A stretch of DNA of 56,905 nucleotides from Akkermansia sp. (lineage in GTDB: Bacteria; Verrucomicrobiota; Verrucomicrobiia; Verrucomicrobiales; Akkermansiaceae): NCBI GenBank assembly GCA_017477935.1, contig JAFVIC010000024.1, forward strand, positions 1-56,905, given 5' to 3'. Under the pieces are notes generated by a model, which saw nothing but the letters and a program-made list of their open reading frames with translations, did not search any database and was not told the origin of the DNA. Positions 8,787-19,380 of this stretch are shown here, piece by piece; position 1 is the stretch's first letter, and the number at the start of each line of letters is the position of its first letter. A program made the translations under genes and the position numbers.

Positions 8787-8853
8787 GTTAAATGCATGTC
8801 ATCAGGTTGAACACAGCGGGATAACCCAAAGTTGGACTTGTCGCGCTTTGGGC

Positions 8854-8883
8854 TTGCGACAGGCGGGGGCGATATGATACGAT
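8854..8883 (+). promoter_or_regulatory. Putative promoter of the flippase gene
   Basis: TTGCGA (8854-8859), an 18-base spacer and TACGAT (8878-8883). The ATG at 8895 is 11 bases further, which leaves a leader of about 4 bases. Confidence 0.4.
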
Positions 8884-8894
8884 AAGCGGCGCAG

Positions 8895-10364
8895 ATGAAT
8901 GAGATACGCGCCGGAGCCGTGCTGAACTACGTGAACCTGGGGCTGCGCATAGGCGTGCCGCTGGTGCTCACGCCCTATATGCTCTCCGTGCTGGGGCCTG
9001 CGGAGTATGGGCTTTACATGCTGGCAAGCACGCTGTTGGTGCGGCTCTACCTCAGTGACCTGGGGCGCACTACCAGCACGAAATACCTCAGCGCTTATCA
9101 TGCAGCGGGGGACAGTGAGGGGGCGGCGCGGTTTCTGGGTATGCTCACGGTGCTGTACTCAGCGGCCGGGGCTGTGCTGCTGGCTACCGGACTGGCCGTG
9201 TACCCTTTTCTGGGGGCGATATTTCCCGAGTTCACCGCCGTGGAGCTGTCGACCTATCGGGTGCTCTACCTGATGACCCTGGTGAACGCCGCGCTCATGT
9301 TCCCGGCACGCAGTCTGACCGGCATAGCCGACAGTCGACAGCGTTTTGCCGTGCCGGGGCTCATTGCCATAGGGGCAAGCGTGCTGAATGCTCTGGGCAC
9401 CTGGGCGCTGTTGGCCTGGGGCTGGCGCAGTGTGGGGTTGGTGGCGTTCAACATTGCTACGGGGCTGCTGGCGCTGGTGCTCAACATGCTCTACTGCTTC
9501 GTGGGGCTGCGTGCCCGAATTTGCCTGCGCGGCGGGTGGGACCGCACCTTGTGCCGCGGGCTTTTTGCTTTCTCTTGGTGGCTGTTGCTCAATCAGCTCA
9601 TCAATATGCTCAATGCCGGTACCGGCAACTACCTGGTGGCCATCACCCGCGGGGCGGATGCCGCGGCGGTCTACACCTGCGGCTTGCAGATATATGCAAA
9701 CTACTTTCTGCTGGGCGGTTGCCTGGCGCAGCTGTTTCTGCCGCGCGTGGTGGGGCTGGTGCAGCGCGGGGCAAGCGGGGCGGTTCAGACCGAGGCCATG
9801 GCGCGCCTGGGGCGGGTGCAGTTGCTCATTCTGCTGCCGGTAGCGGTGGCGTTGATTTTTTACGGGCAGCAGTTTTTTACACTGTGGGTGGGGCATCGCC
9901 TGGGGGAACAGGCCCGGCTCAGCTGGTTGGTGGCCGTGGCGTTGGTCGTACCGCAGACGTTCAGCCTGGTGCAGGCTCTCGGTTGGCAAATCAGTCAGGC
10001 GCGCGACGCTCTACGCCAGCGCGTGGCTATCACCGCCTTTAACAGCCTGCTCTTTATCGTGGTGAGCTACTTCGTGTGCCAATGGTGGGGTATTGCGGCC
10101 CAGGCCGTGTGGGCGGCCTGTTCTATTACCCTGCAGATCTTCATGCTCAACCTCATACACTACCGCGGCCTGGGGTTGAGCCCGGCGCGCTTTTATGCCC
10201 GGACCTTTGCCGGCTGGTACCTGTGGGCACCGGTGCTTGCACTGGCGGCAGCTGTCATAGGGCAGCTTATACCGGCAGCGGGCTGGGGCAGCCTGGCAGC
10301 CAGGCTGGGTGGACTGGCTGCGGTTTACCTTGTCTTGCTGCGCACTCCCATGTTCCGCCGCTGA
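8895..10364 (+). CDS. Polysaccharide flippase (Wzx-like, MOP superfamily)
   Basis: 489 residues with about twelve to fourteen hydrophobic helices and few charged loops. The N-terminus (VLNYVNLGLRIGVPLVLTPYML, shortened here) and the following ...LGPAEYGLYML pattern are typical of polysaccharide biosynthesis proteins that flip undecaprenyl-linked sugar units across the inner membrane. No glycosyltransferases are adjacent, so the sugar substrate cannot be guessed. A virulence-factor-type MurJ is less likely from the N-terminal pattern. It is transcribed alone; the next gene has its own strong promoter. Confidence 0.8.
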   Translation: MNEIRAGAVLNYVNLGLRIGVPLVLTPYMLSVLGPAEYGLYMLASTLLVRLYLSDLGRTTSTKYLSAYHAAGDSEGAARFLGMLTVLYSAAGAVLLATGLAVYPFLGAIFPEFTAVELSTYRVLYLMTLVNAALMFPARSLTGIADSRQRFAVPGLIAIGASVLNALGTWALLAWGWRSVGLVAFNIATGLLALVLNMLYCFVGLRARICLRGGWDRTLCRGLFAFSWWLLLNQLINMLNAGTGNYLVAITRGADAAAVYTCGLQIYANYFLLGGCLAQLFLPRVVGLVQRGASGAVQTEAMARLGRVQLLILLPVAVALIFYGQQFFTLWVGHRLGEQARLSWLVAVALVVPQTFSLVQALGWQISQARDALRQRVAITAFNSLLFIVVSYFVCQWWGIAAQAVWAACSITLQIFMLNLIHYRGLGLSPARFYARTFAGWYLWAPVLALAAAVIGQLIPAAGWGSLAARLGGLAAVYLVLLRTPMFRR

Positions 10365-10393
10365 TTATGCCGTCATAATGCCTTAAAAACAGA

Positions 10394-10422
10394 TTGACAA
10401 GGCAAAATGTCACTGCTATAAT
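10394..10422 (+). promoter_or_regulatory. Perfect consensus sigma-70 promoter
   Basis: TTGACA (10394-10399), exactly 17 bases, TATAAT (10417-10422). It is the only full-consensus match to both boxes with optimal spacing that I noticed in the window. Transcription should begin near 10429, giving an untranslated leader of about 83 bases before the lyase gene. Confidence 0.85.
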
Positions 10423-10511
10423 CGCCCCCGCTGCTTTCTGTGCGCCGCCGGTCGGCTGACCGCCCGGCACCGGAGGGGGCTACCTATTCACATCAGAAAC
10501 CCCACATTATC

Positions 10512-11963
10512 ATGTCTATCGTAAAGTTTTACAAAGAAGAGCACCAGGTACCGCTTGAGATGCACAAAGTGCGTGTGGTGCAGAAACTCTTCCTGCCCCC
10601 TGTTGAGCAGCGTGTCGAACTGCTGAAGCAGGCTGGCAACAATACCTTCCTGCTGCAGAATAAAGATGTGTTCATGGATATGCTCACCGACTCGGGTGTG
10701 AACGCCATGAGTGATAACCAGGTGGCTGCCTCCATGCAGGCGGACGATTCTTACGCCGGTTCTGAGACCTTCAACCGCCTCTCCCGCGTGATTGAACAGG
10801 TATTCGGCACCAAGTACTTCCTGCCCGCCCACCAGGGCCGCGCCTGCGAGAACATCCTCGCCGAAACCTTCGTGAAAGAGGGCGATGTCGTGCCCATGAA
10901 CTTCCACTTCACCACCACCAAGGCTCACATCACCCGAAAGGGCGGCCGCGTGGAGGAACTTATTACCCCCGAGGGGCTCGACCCCAACCTCGACCTGCCC
11001 TTCAAAGGGAACTTCGACATCCCCCGTCTGCGCGCCCTTATCGAGGAGGTAGGCCCTGAGCACGTTCCCTTCGTGCGTATCGAGGCCGGCACCAACCTTA
11101 TCGGCGGTCAGCCCCTCTCCATGGAGAACATGCTCGAAGTCGCCGCTGTGTGTAAGGAATACGGCGTGATGACCGTGCTCGATGCCTCCCTGCTGCAGGA
11201 CAACCTCTACTTCATCAAGACCCGCGAGGCCGCTGCCAAGGATATGAGCATTGCTCAGATTATCCGCAAGCTTGCCGACGCGATGGATCTCATCTACTTC
11301 TCCAGCCGCAAGCTCGGTTTCGCCCGCGGCGGTGCCATTATCTCCAACAACGAGAGCCTCATCCTTAAGATGAAGGCCTTTATCCCCCTCTACGAAGGGT
11401 TCCTGACCTATGGTGGTATGGAGGTGCGCGCCATGGAGGCTATGGCCATCGGTCTGCTTGAGACCCTCGACGAGGAAATCATCAACCAGGGCCCCATCTT
11501 CATTGAGTACCTGGTGAAGGAGCTTTCCGAGTACGGCGTGCCCATGGTGAAGCCCGCCGGCGGTCTGGGCGCCCACATCAACGCCAGCGAATTCCTGCCC
11601 AATATCCCGCACGAGCAATACCCCGCCGGTGCTCTTGCCACGGCTCTTTACATTGCCGGCGGTATTCGCGGTATGGAGCGTGGCTCACTCTCCGAGCAGC
11701 GTAACCCCGACGGTTCCGAGAACTACGCCGAGCTTGAGCTTGTGCGCCTGGCTTGCCCCCGCCGTGTGTTCACCCTCTCGCAGGTGAAGTACTGCGCCGA
11801 CCGTGTGAAGTGGTTGTACGACAACCGCCACCTTATCGGCGGCCTGAAGTGGGTGGAAGAACCCGAGGTGCTGCGCTTCTTCTTCGGTCGCCTGCAGCCC
11901 CTGAGCGACTGGCAGGACAAACTCGCCGCCAAGTTCCGCGAGGACTTCGGTGAGAGCCTGTAA
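10512..11963 (+). CDS. Tyrosine phenol-lyase/tryptophanase family enzyme, TPL-like but divergent
   Basis: 483 residues from MSIVKFYKEE; no Shine-Dalgarno is visible. It belongs to the PLP-dependent beta-eliminating lyases (TPL: tyrosine to phenol, pyruvate and ammonia; TnaA: tryptophan to indole). PLP lysine is K267 in SSRKLGF; Y81 in SYAGSE, D224, YEGFLTYGG and ELVRLACPRR are in the expected places. Positions that separate TPL from tryptophanase are TPL-like: T134 in NFHFTTT (Asp in TnaA), the MER of GMERGS, and Phe in VLRFFFGRL (His in TnaA). However the arginine after the PLP aspartate (DATR in TPL) is Leu227, and the residue before the PLP lysine is Arg. The substrate may therefore differ. 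It is driven by a consensus promoter and followed by a terminator. Confidence 0.85.
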   Translation: MSIVKFYKEEHQVPLEMHKVRVVQKLFLPPVEQRVELLKQAGNNTFLLQNKDVFMDMLTDSGVNAMSDNQVAASMQADDSYAGSETFNRLSRVIEQVFGTKYFLPAHQGRACENILAETFVKEGDVVPMNFHFTTTKAHITRKGGRVEELITPEGLDPNLDLPFKGNFDIPRLRALIEEVGPEHVPFVRIEAGTNLIGGQPLSMENMLEVAAVCKEYGVMTVLDASLLQDNLYFIKTREAAAKDMSIAQIIRKLADAMDLIYFSSRKLGFARGGAIISNNESLILKMKAFIPLYEGFLTYGGMEVRAMEAMAIGLLETLDEEIINQGPIFIEYLVKELSEYGVPMVKPAGGLGAHINASEFLPNIPHEQYPAGALATALYIAGGIRGMERGSLSEQRNPDGSENYAELELVRLACPRRVFTLSQVKYCADRVKWLYDNRHLIGGLKWVEEPEVLRFFFGRLQPLSDWQDKLAAKFREDFGESL

Positions 11964-11990
11964 AGCACCTTTTACATCCCCTCATAACCA

Positions 11991-12024
11991 ACCGCCGCCC
12001 TGCACAAGCAGCGCGGCGGTTTTT
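11991..12024 (+). terminator. Intrinsic terminator of the lyase gene
   Basis: ACCGCCGC (11991-11998) pairs with GCGGCGGT (12013-12020), with an inner CTGC/GCAG pair, followed by TTTTT. Confidence 0.85.
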
Positions 12025-12053
12025 ACATGGCAGACAAGGCCCGTAAAACACCC

Positions 12054-12096
12054 ATTTCCCGAAATTCGGGAGTACGATTCCCGAATTTCGGGAAAT
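12054..12096. repeat. Left 43-base palindrome bracketing the DUF4143 ATPase
   Basis: An 18-base arm ATTTCCCGAAATTCGGGA, a 7-base centre GTACGAT and the exact reverse complement of the arm. Each arm holds its own smaller palindrome (TTCCCGAAATTCGGGA type). The last base overlaps the TAA stop codon of the ATPase gene. A degenerate third copy, CCCGGATATCGGG, follows at 12102-12114 and encodes the last residues of the ATPase. Confidence 0.9.
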
Positions 12097-13340
12097 TACA
12101 GCCCGGATATCGGGAAAGCAAAAGCGCCTTGCATCATGGGGCGGGGCTGTTCGGCTGTACAGAAAACCGTGGGAGGTTTCAGCTCAGCCCAGGTAGCTAC
12201 CGGTATCTTGCGGCACCAGCGAAGGTCTGATTCTGAAGGAGCAGAACTCCTCTTAACTTCCAGGGGGTAAACTCCGCCATTTTCTTCGAGTACAAAATCG
12301 ACCTCAGCGCCGTCCAGGTCGCGATAATAGGTAATGCCGGGACGCACCCCGGTGTTGGCATAGCTCCGCACGAGCTGACCATAAACCCAGGTTTCGAGTA
12401 TGGCTCCGGCAAAGGGGCTTTCCATCAGCATATCGGCGCTGCGCCACCCGGCCAACCAACAACAGAGCCCGGTATCGGTAAAATACAGCTTGGGGGTTTT
12501 GGCCAGTCGCTTGGTGGTATTCACATGGTACGGTTCGAGCAGCTCCAGGATACCTGAGGTCTGCAGGATAGAAACCCATGCCATCGCGGTTTTGGGGCTT
12601 ACGCCCGCATCCCTGGCCAGGTCGCTGTACACGAGTTGCTGGCCGGTACGCATGGCAGCAGAGCGCATGAGTTTCATAAAGGCGCTCAAATCTCCCACTT
12701 GTGACAGACTGCGGACATCTCGCTCGAGATAGGTCTGCACATAGTCACGGAAAAAATCATACACCATATCCGGGTGCCGAACTGCCGCAGGGTATCCCCC
12801 GCGCCATATCCGCTCATACAGCTCACGTATTCCGCATAGTGAAGCCCGGCACACGGACTTTCGCGGTTCTGCCGGGGAAAACGCCGCCGCTGAATCATCT
12901 CCACAGAGCTCACGTTGAGAAAAACTGTACAAATCCACAATGCCGATTCTTCCGGCCAGACTGTCGCTCACTCCATTCATCATGTGAAAGCGCTGAGAGC
13001 CGGTCATCCAGTACATACCGGATTGGCGGTTGGCGTCCACCTTCATCTTAATGGCGCGGAACAATTCCGGCGCGTGCTGTATCTCATCTATGCACAGCGG
13101 CCCCTCGTAGGCGTCCAGAAAACCCATGGGGTCACCCTTGGCCACCTCTGCCAGCTGATAATCATCCAGCGTTATATACCGCATACCCTCGGGCAGAATA
13201 TGCCGGAGCAGCGTGGATTTCCCCACCTGCCTTGCCCCGGTTAACAGTACACAGGGGTAAAAGCTGCTGAGCTCTTCCACCTTATGTCGTATACTGCGCG
13301 GTATAAACTCTCTGCGGTCTGTTGTATTCATCCGGTTCAC
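12096..13340 (-). CDS. AAA ATPase with DUF4143 domain
   Basis: 414 residues. The N-terminal P-loop domain (AAA_14 type) has Walker A GARQVGKSTLL near residue 36 and Walker B GPLCIDEIQ near residue 80. The C-terminal DUF4143 part shows SGILELLEPY and KLYFTDTGLCCWLAG, and ends in a PD-(D/E)XK-like pattern, DGAEVDFVLEENGG then YPLEVKRS. The family is widespread and multicopy in anaerobes, with no firmly established function. The gene has its own bracket of two 43-base palindromes and sits between the terminators of two housekeeping-type genes, as an inserted cassette would. The start may be 13340 or the ATG at 13331. The last six residues (FPISGL) are encoded by a palindrome remnant. Confidence 0.85.
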   Translation of the reverse strand: MNRMNTTDRREFIPRSIRHKVEELSSFYPCVLLTGARQVGKSTLLRHILPEGMRYITLDDYQLAEVAKGDPMGFLDAYEGPLCIDEIQHAPELFRAIKMKVDANRQSGMYWMTGSQRFHMMNGVSDSLAGRIGIVDLYSFSQRELCGDDSAAAFSPAEPRKSVCRASLCGIRELYERIWRGGYPAAVRHPDMVYDFFRDYVQTYLERDVRSLSQVGDLSAFMKLMRSAAMRTGQQLVYSDLARDAGVSPKTAMAWVSILQTSGILELLEPYHVNTTKRLAKTPKLYFTDTGLCCWLAGWRSADMLMESPFAGAILETWVYGQLVRSYANTGVRPGITYYRDLDGAEVDFVLEENGGVYPLEVKRSSAPSESDLRWCRKIPVATWAELKPPTVFCTAEQPRPMMQGAFAFPISGL

Positions 13341-13373
13341 ATCTTCGCTTATCTCGGGCCTGTTGTCAAGCTC

Positions 13374-13416
13374 ATTTCCCGAAATTCGGGAAATGCACTC
13401 CCGAATTTCGGGAAAT
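13374..13416. repeat. Right 43-base palindrome bracketing the DUF4143 ATPase
   Basis: The same 18-base arms as the left copy (36 of 36 arm bases identical) but with a different centre, AATGCAC. It lies about 33 bases upstream of the ATPase start codon, in its promoter region. Confidence 0.9.
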
Positions 13417-13435
13417 GGGATTCCGTGAGGGGGGG

Positions 13436-13470
13436 TAAAAAACGCCCGCAGCCGGTGGGGCCGCGGGCGT
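13436..13470 (-). terminator. Intrinsic terminator of ppdK
   Basis: On the minus strand ACGCCCGC (13463-13470) pairs with GCGGGCGT (13442-13449) and is followed by TTTTTT (13436-13441). Confidence 0.85.
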
Positions 13471-13499
13471 GAGAAGGAGCAGGTGTCTGCCGAAGGAGG

Positions 13500-16208
<2,709 letters not shown>

Positions 16209-16256
16209 ATAACAGTATTGATTGATGTGTGAGTTATGAAAATCTATAGGGGGTCG

Positions 16257-16286
16257 ATTCTAACCTCATTTACTCACGACTGTCAA
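16257..16286 (-). promoter_or_regulatory. Promoter of ppdK
   Basis: On the minus strand TTGACA (16281-16286), an 18-base spacer and TAGAAT (16257-16262). The leader is about 40 bases. Confidence 0.65.
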
Positions 16287-16367
16287 GTATCCTTTCCGTG
16301 GATGACGGGGAAAGTTGAACAATGCGCAATGGTGCCGGCGTGCGCGGAGGGGGTCAGGCGGTGAGGG

Positions 16368-17459
16368 TCAGGCGGTGAGGGTCACAACAAGCTTGTGAAG
16401 AATGTCTCGGTCGTCCAGCTGGGTGGAAACCAACTGGCGGTCGGCCGTGGCACATGCCTGCAGGTCACGGCGTGCTTTTTTGAGCGTCAGCTTGCCGCAG
16501 GTGCGGGCGGCATTGAACAGGGAATAGGCGTTCGGTGTGCCGTCTTTTTTGAGAGGAAGTATTTTGCGGTCGGAGGGCATCAGTTTGCCCAGGGCGGACT
16601 CAAAGGCGCGGTAGTTGGCGGTGTCGATGCCGAAGGAATCCATCAGCAGTCGGGCGCAGAATCGATTGCGCACGGTGGGCACAATCGCGGCACGCATGAT
16701 GGTGACGGCGGCCTCGCCGTGTTCGAGCTGTTCGTTGATGAGCCGCACGGCCAGGCGGCAGTCGCTCTGCTCAATAGCGCGCGAAATCTCAAATATCACC
16801 CCATTGCGGGAGACTGCCACCATCAGGTCGACATCCTGCACGCTCACGCGGCGGCGCTCCGGCCCCAGGTACACGTCTATCTTAGCCAGTTCGTTGGTAA
16901 TCTGGCGGGTGCTCTCATTCACTCGATGTACAAAGAGATCGAGCGCGTCATTATCAAACGTCAGCCCCAGGGGCTTGGCCATACGAACGGTGAGAGCAGC
17001 AACTTCACTTTCCCAGCCGGGTTTGGAGATGTCGATTTTGCTGAATTCCTTGACCTGCGCCACATTCCCGAGCTTTTTGAAGAAGGCGCGGCGCTTGTCC
17101 ATCTCTGCACTGCTGAGCACGAAAAAGGTTTCCGGCGGCATGCTGCCCAGCACGGCCAGCAGGTCTTCCATGGCCTCCTGCACAGCCTCGCTGCGGGCAC
17201 CGGACGGTGTGTCAGCCAGGAAATTCACCCCTTTGAGCCATATTACCTTGCGGCCGCCGAACATGTTCATCATCTGCAGGCCGGAAATGGCACGCCGTAT
17301 CAGCTCCACCGCCTCATCAGCCGTGGCGGCAGCTCCGTCAATCGTCTCATCGCCCCAGCCATCACCCCCGGCTGAAAGCTCGGCTGCGCATTTGGCCGCA
17401 GCACTGCCTGCTGCACCTTCATCGCTGCCGAAAAACACATAACTGCTCACCTCTGCCAT
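16368..17459 (-). CDS. holA: DNA polymerase III delta subunit
   Basis: 363 residues. Delta opens the sliding clamp within the clamp loader. The order of features fits HolA: an N-terminal P-loop-like region without a true Walker A (YVFFGSDEGAAG), the middle segment with FVLSSAEMDKRRAFFKKL, the helical lid with NESTRQITNELAKIDVYLG near residue 180, and the C-terminal collar domain. Sequence similarity in this family is low, so the call rests on several weak patterns. The last codons are duplicated directly after the stop (a 14-base repeat at 16350-16382). Confidence 0.8.
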   Translation of the reverse strand: MAEVSSYVFFGSDEGAAGSAAAKCAAELSAGGDGWGDETIDGAAATADEAVELIRRAISGLQMMNMFGGRKVIWLKGVNFLADTPSGARSEAVQEAMEDLLAVLGSMPPETFFVLSSAEMDKRRAFFKKLGNVAQVKEFSKIDISKPGWESEVAALTVRMAKPLGLTFDNDALDLFVHRVNESTRQITNELAKIDVYLGPERRRVSVQDVDLMVAVSRNGVIFEISRAIEQSDCRLAVRLINEQLEHGEAAVTIMRAAIVPTVRNRFCARLLMDSFGIDTANYRAFESALGKLMPSDRKILPLKKDGTPNAYSLFNAARTCGKLTLKKARRDLQACATADRQLVSTQLDDRDILHKLVVTLTA

Positions 17460-17470
17460 ATTCGCTCCGC

Positions 17471-17499
17471 ATTATGCCAGAGCCCGCACCGATTGTCAA
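17471..17499 (-). promoter_or_regulatory. Promoter of holA
   Basis: On the minus strand TTGACA (17494-17499), 17 bases, CATAAT (17471-17476), then 11 bases to the ATG. This predicts a leader of only about 4-5 bases. Confidence 0.65.
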
Positions 17500-17798
17500 A
17501 CCGATTTCCCGTGCAGCCCAGGGCAAACGCATTGCGATGTCGCTGAATTGCAAGACCAAATGCGACAGCAAGTGATTTTTCTTCTATTTAGGCTGCAATT
17601 TTGATAAAATGGAGCTTTTCTGTGCGTGCCATGTGGCGTGCTGATTTTCCTTTAAAGAACAAAATCGCGCCAAAAATGGATTGACATCAGAGGGAATAGA
17701 ATGATATAAAAATTGTACACGCCGGATGCACACATGTGAGGGGGCTTAAATTGGCTTCCTAAGTGTCGAAAGAATGGGGTCAGTATAGAGTTTAAGGT
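17500..17798. other. AT-rich intergenic edge of the accessory island
   Basis: About 300 bases without a gene. TTGACA (17681-17686) and TATAAA (17705-17710) with an 18-base spacer make a promoter candidate for the membrane-protein gene at 17799. Base composition changes here from the GC-rich holA side to the AT-richer island. Confidence 0.4.
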
Positions 17799-18170
17799 AT
17801 GAGCTTGAATAAATATACACGATCCATACGAGCCTTTTGTAGCGTATGGCTGCTTATTTTCTGCTTCTTCTCCTTTCCTTGGGGATTGGCGTATGCTGCA
17901 CCTGTTCTGCTAGCGTATATAGTGACGCGGCGTAAGGATTGGTGCAGTCAGGTGAGCTTGGCATCCGGTTGCTTATCGTTGCTGTTTAGTGTGTATTTTT
18001 TGATTCGGTATGTTTGTTGGAAAGCCGCCGGAAACTATGATGCACAGGAAGCTATAGGTTTTGTCTTCCTGTTTATTTATCAGTTTGGCATTAGTCTGGT
18101 AGCTATGGTACTCACTTGGTGTTTCTGCGCAGGCTATCGCAATTTGTCCACCCCTTACAAAAATGAATGA
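17799..18170 (+). CDS. Small hypothetical membrane protein
   Basis: 123 residues with three hydrophobic segments (about 11-38, 48-68 and 84-112), separated by short loops with Arg and Lys (VTRRKDW). No catalytic motif is visible and I do not recognise the family. The GC content is below that of the core genes. It is followed within 25 bases by the truncated regulator, so it may be part of the same decayed unit. Confidence 0.5.
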   Translation: MSLNKYTRSIRAFCSVWLLIFCFFSFPWGLAYAAPVLLAYIVTRRKDWCSQVSLASGCLSLLFSVYFLIRYVCWKAAGNYDAQEAIGFVFLFIYQFGISLVAMVLTWCFCAGYRNLSTPYKNE

Positions 18171-18179
18171 ACCCGGGCT

Positions 18180-19153
18180 CCCGTCCATCTCTTGCAGCCT
18201 GTCTCGGCGTATCAACGAGAAGACGTAGGTGCCCGCCGTATCCCGGCATCCAACATGACCTTGCAGACTCCGCTCCAGGTCTTGCAGAAGTTGGGCGTAG
18301 CTCGCAATGACGGCGTGCTGCTGAATGCTGCCAATGCCCTGTTTGGGCTCGACCCCACCATGCACCACATCCAATGCAAGGTGCGTCTTGCTCGCTTTGA
18401 GGGTACCAACAAGCTTGTATTCCGCGACCAGACCGTGTGTGAGGGCAACCTCTTCAAACAGTACGATGCCGTCATCGACTTCTGCCTGAAACACCTCAAC
18501 CTCGCCGGGCGTATGGACAGCAAGTTTCGTCAGGACACGCTAACCGTTCCCTACACCGCCATCAAGGAGGCTGCCATCAACATGCTCTGCCACCGCTCAT
18601 GGAATGCAGATAACCTCACGCCCAGTCTGGCCATTTATGACGACCGCATGGTATTCCAGAATCCCGGCACATTCCCACCCGGTATGAGCTGGAAAGATTT
18701 TGTGGACGACAGCATCGGCTCCATGCCGCTCAATCCTACCATCGCCAACGTCTTCTATCGTCGTGGCACCATGGAATCCTGGGGACGCGGTATCTCCCTC
18801 ATCATGCAAAGCTGCCGTGAGCAAGGTCTCCCTGAACCTAAGATTGAGATTGTACCCAATTTCGTGAACCTTACGATTTGGTTTAAGGACTTGCTGTCTG
18901 CACAAGACACTACAAGACTGCACAAGACTGCACAAGACTGCACAAGTCAGATTTAACAGAGACAGAAAGGAAAATTGTCGACTTTTGTCAACTTCCGAGA
19001 ACCATAGGCGAAATAGCGGAAATGCTTGGAATGAATAATAAAAGATGGGTCAGAGAAAAGTATGTTACGCCTCTTATTGGTAGCTGGCTCGCATTGACCT
19101 TACCAGATAAACCCAATAGCCGCTATCAGAAGTATCAAACCATTGAGGAATAG
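18180..19153 (+). pseudogene. Broken COG2865-type (AlbA/RecG-like) regulator
   Basis: The first part (frame of 18192, ending at the TAA of 18954-18956) matches the middle of COG2865-type predicted regulators: LLNAANALFGLDP, VRLARFEGTNKL, CEGNLFKQYDAVIDF, the GHKL-like stretch FYRRGTMESWGRGI. The N-terminal AlbA_2 DNA-binding domain is absent. After a 10-base tandem repeat (18912-18946) the C-terminal winged-helix continues in another frame, from about 18953 to the TAG at 19151-19153: LTETERKIVDFCQLPRTIG, then IPDKPNS-like LPDKPNSRYQKY. One more repeat unit would restore the frame. Because the N-terminus is also missing, a decayed gene is the simplest reading. Confidence 0.7.
18912..18946 (+). 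repeat. 10-base tandem repeat at the frameshift
   Basis: About 3.5 perfect units of CACAAGACTG. A unit of 10 bases shifts the frame by one per copy. Going from the present number to one more, or two fewer, joins the two halves of the regulator. Confidence 0.85.
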
Positions 19154-19159
19154 TGTAGT

Positions 19160-19380
19160 AATCGCCCTCACCCCCAGTCGGAGCGCTTCTTCCCCCCAAG
19201 TCACCCCCCAAGTCACCCCCCAAGACACCTCAAGATTGAGCGAGAGGAGATGGAAAATCTAGCCTGGCGAGGGTGTGTTTTTACATGCCAAGCCCAATTT
19301 AAGCGGGGGGGGGCTATGGACTCGAGATGCACAAGGCGTTTGAGCGCAAGACCCGCGAAAAAGGGATGCTGTGAATGTTT
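19160..19380 (+). pseudogene. Remnant of a second COG2865-type linker
   Basis: Three 12-base units of CCCCCCAAGTCA type (19192-19227, the last with one mismatch) read PQVTPQVTPQDTSRLSER in one frame, then stop. Linkers of this kind precede the C-terminal domain in COG2865-type regulators, so this looks like a second scrap of such a gene. A run of nine G (19305-19313) and a short frame ending MHKAFERKTREKGML with stop before 19376 follow; I do not recognise the latter. Confidence 0.45.
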
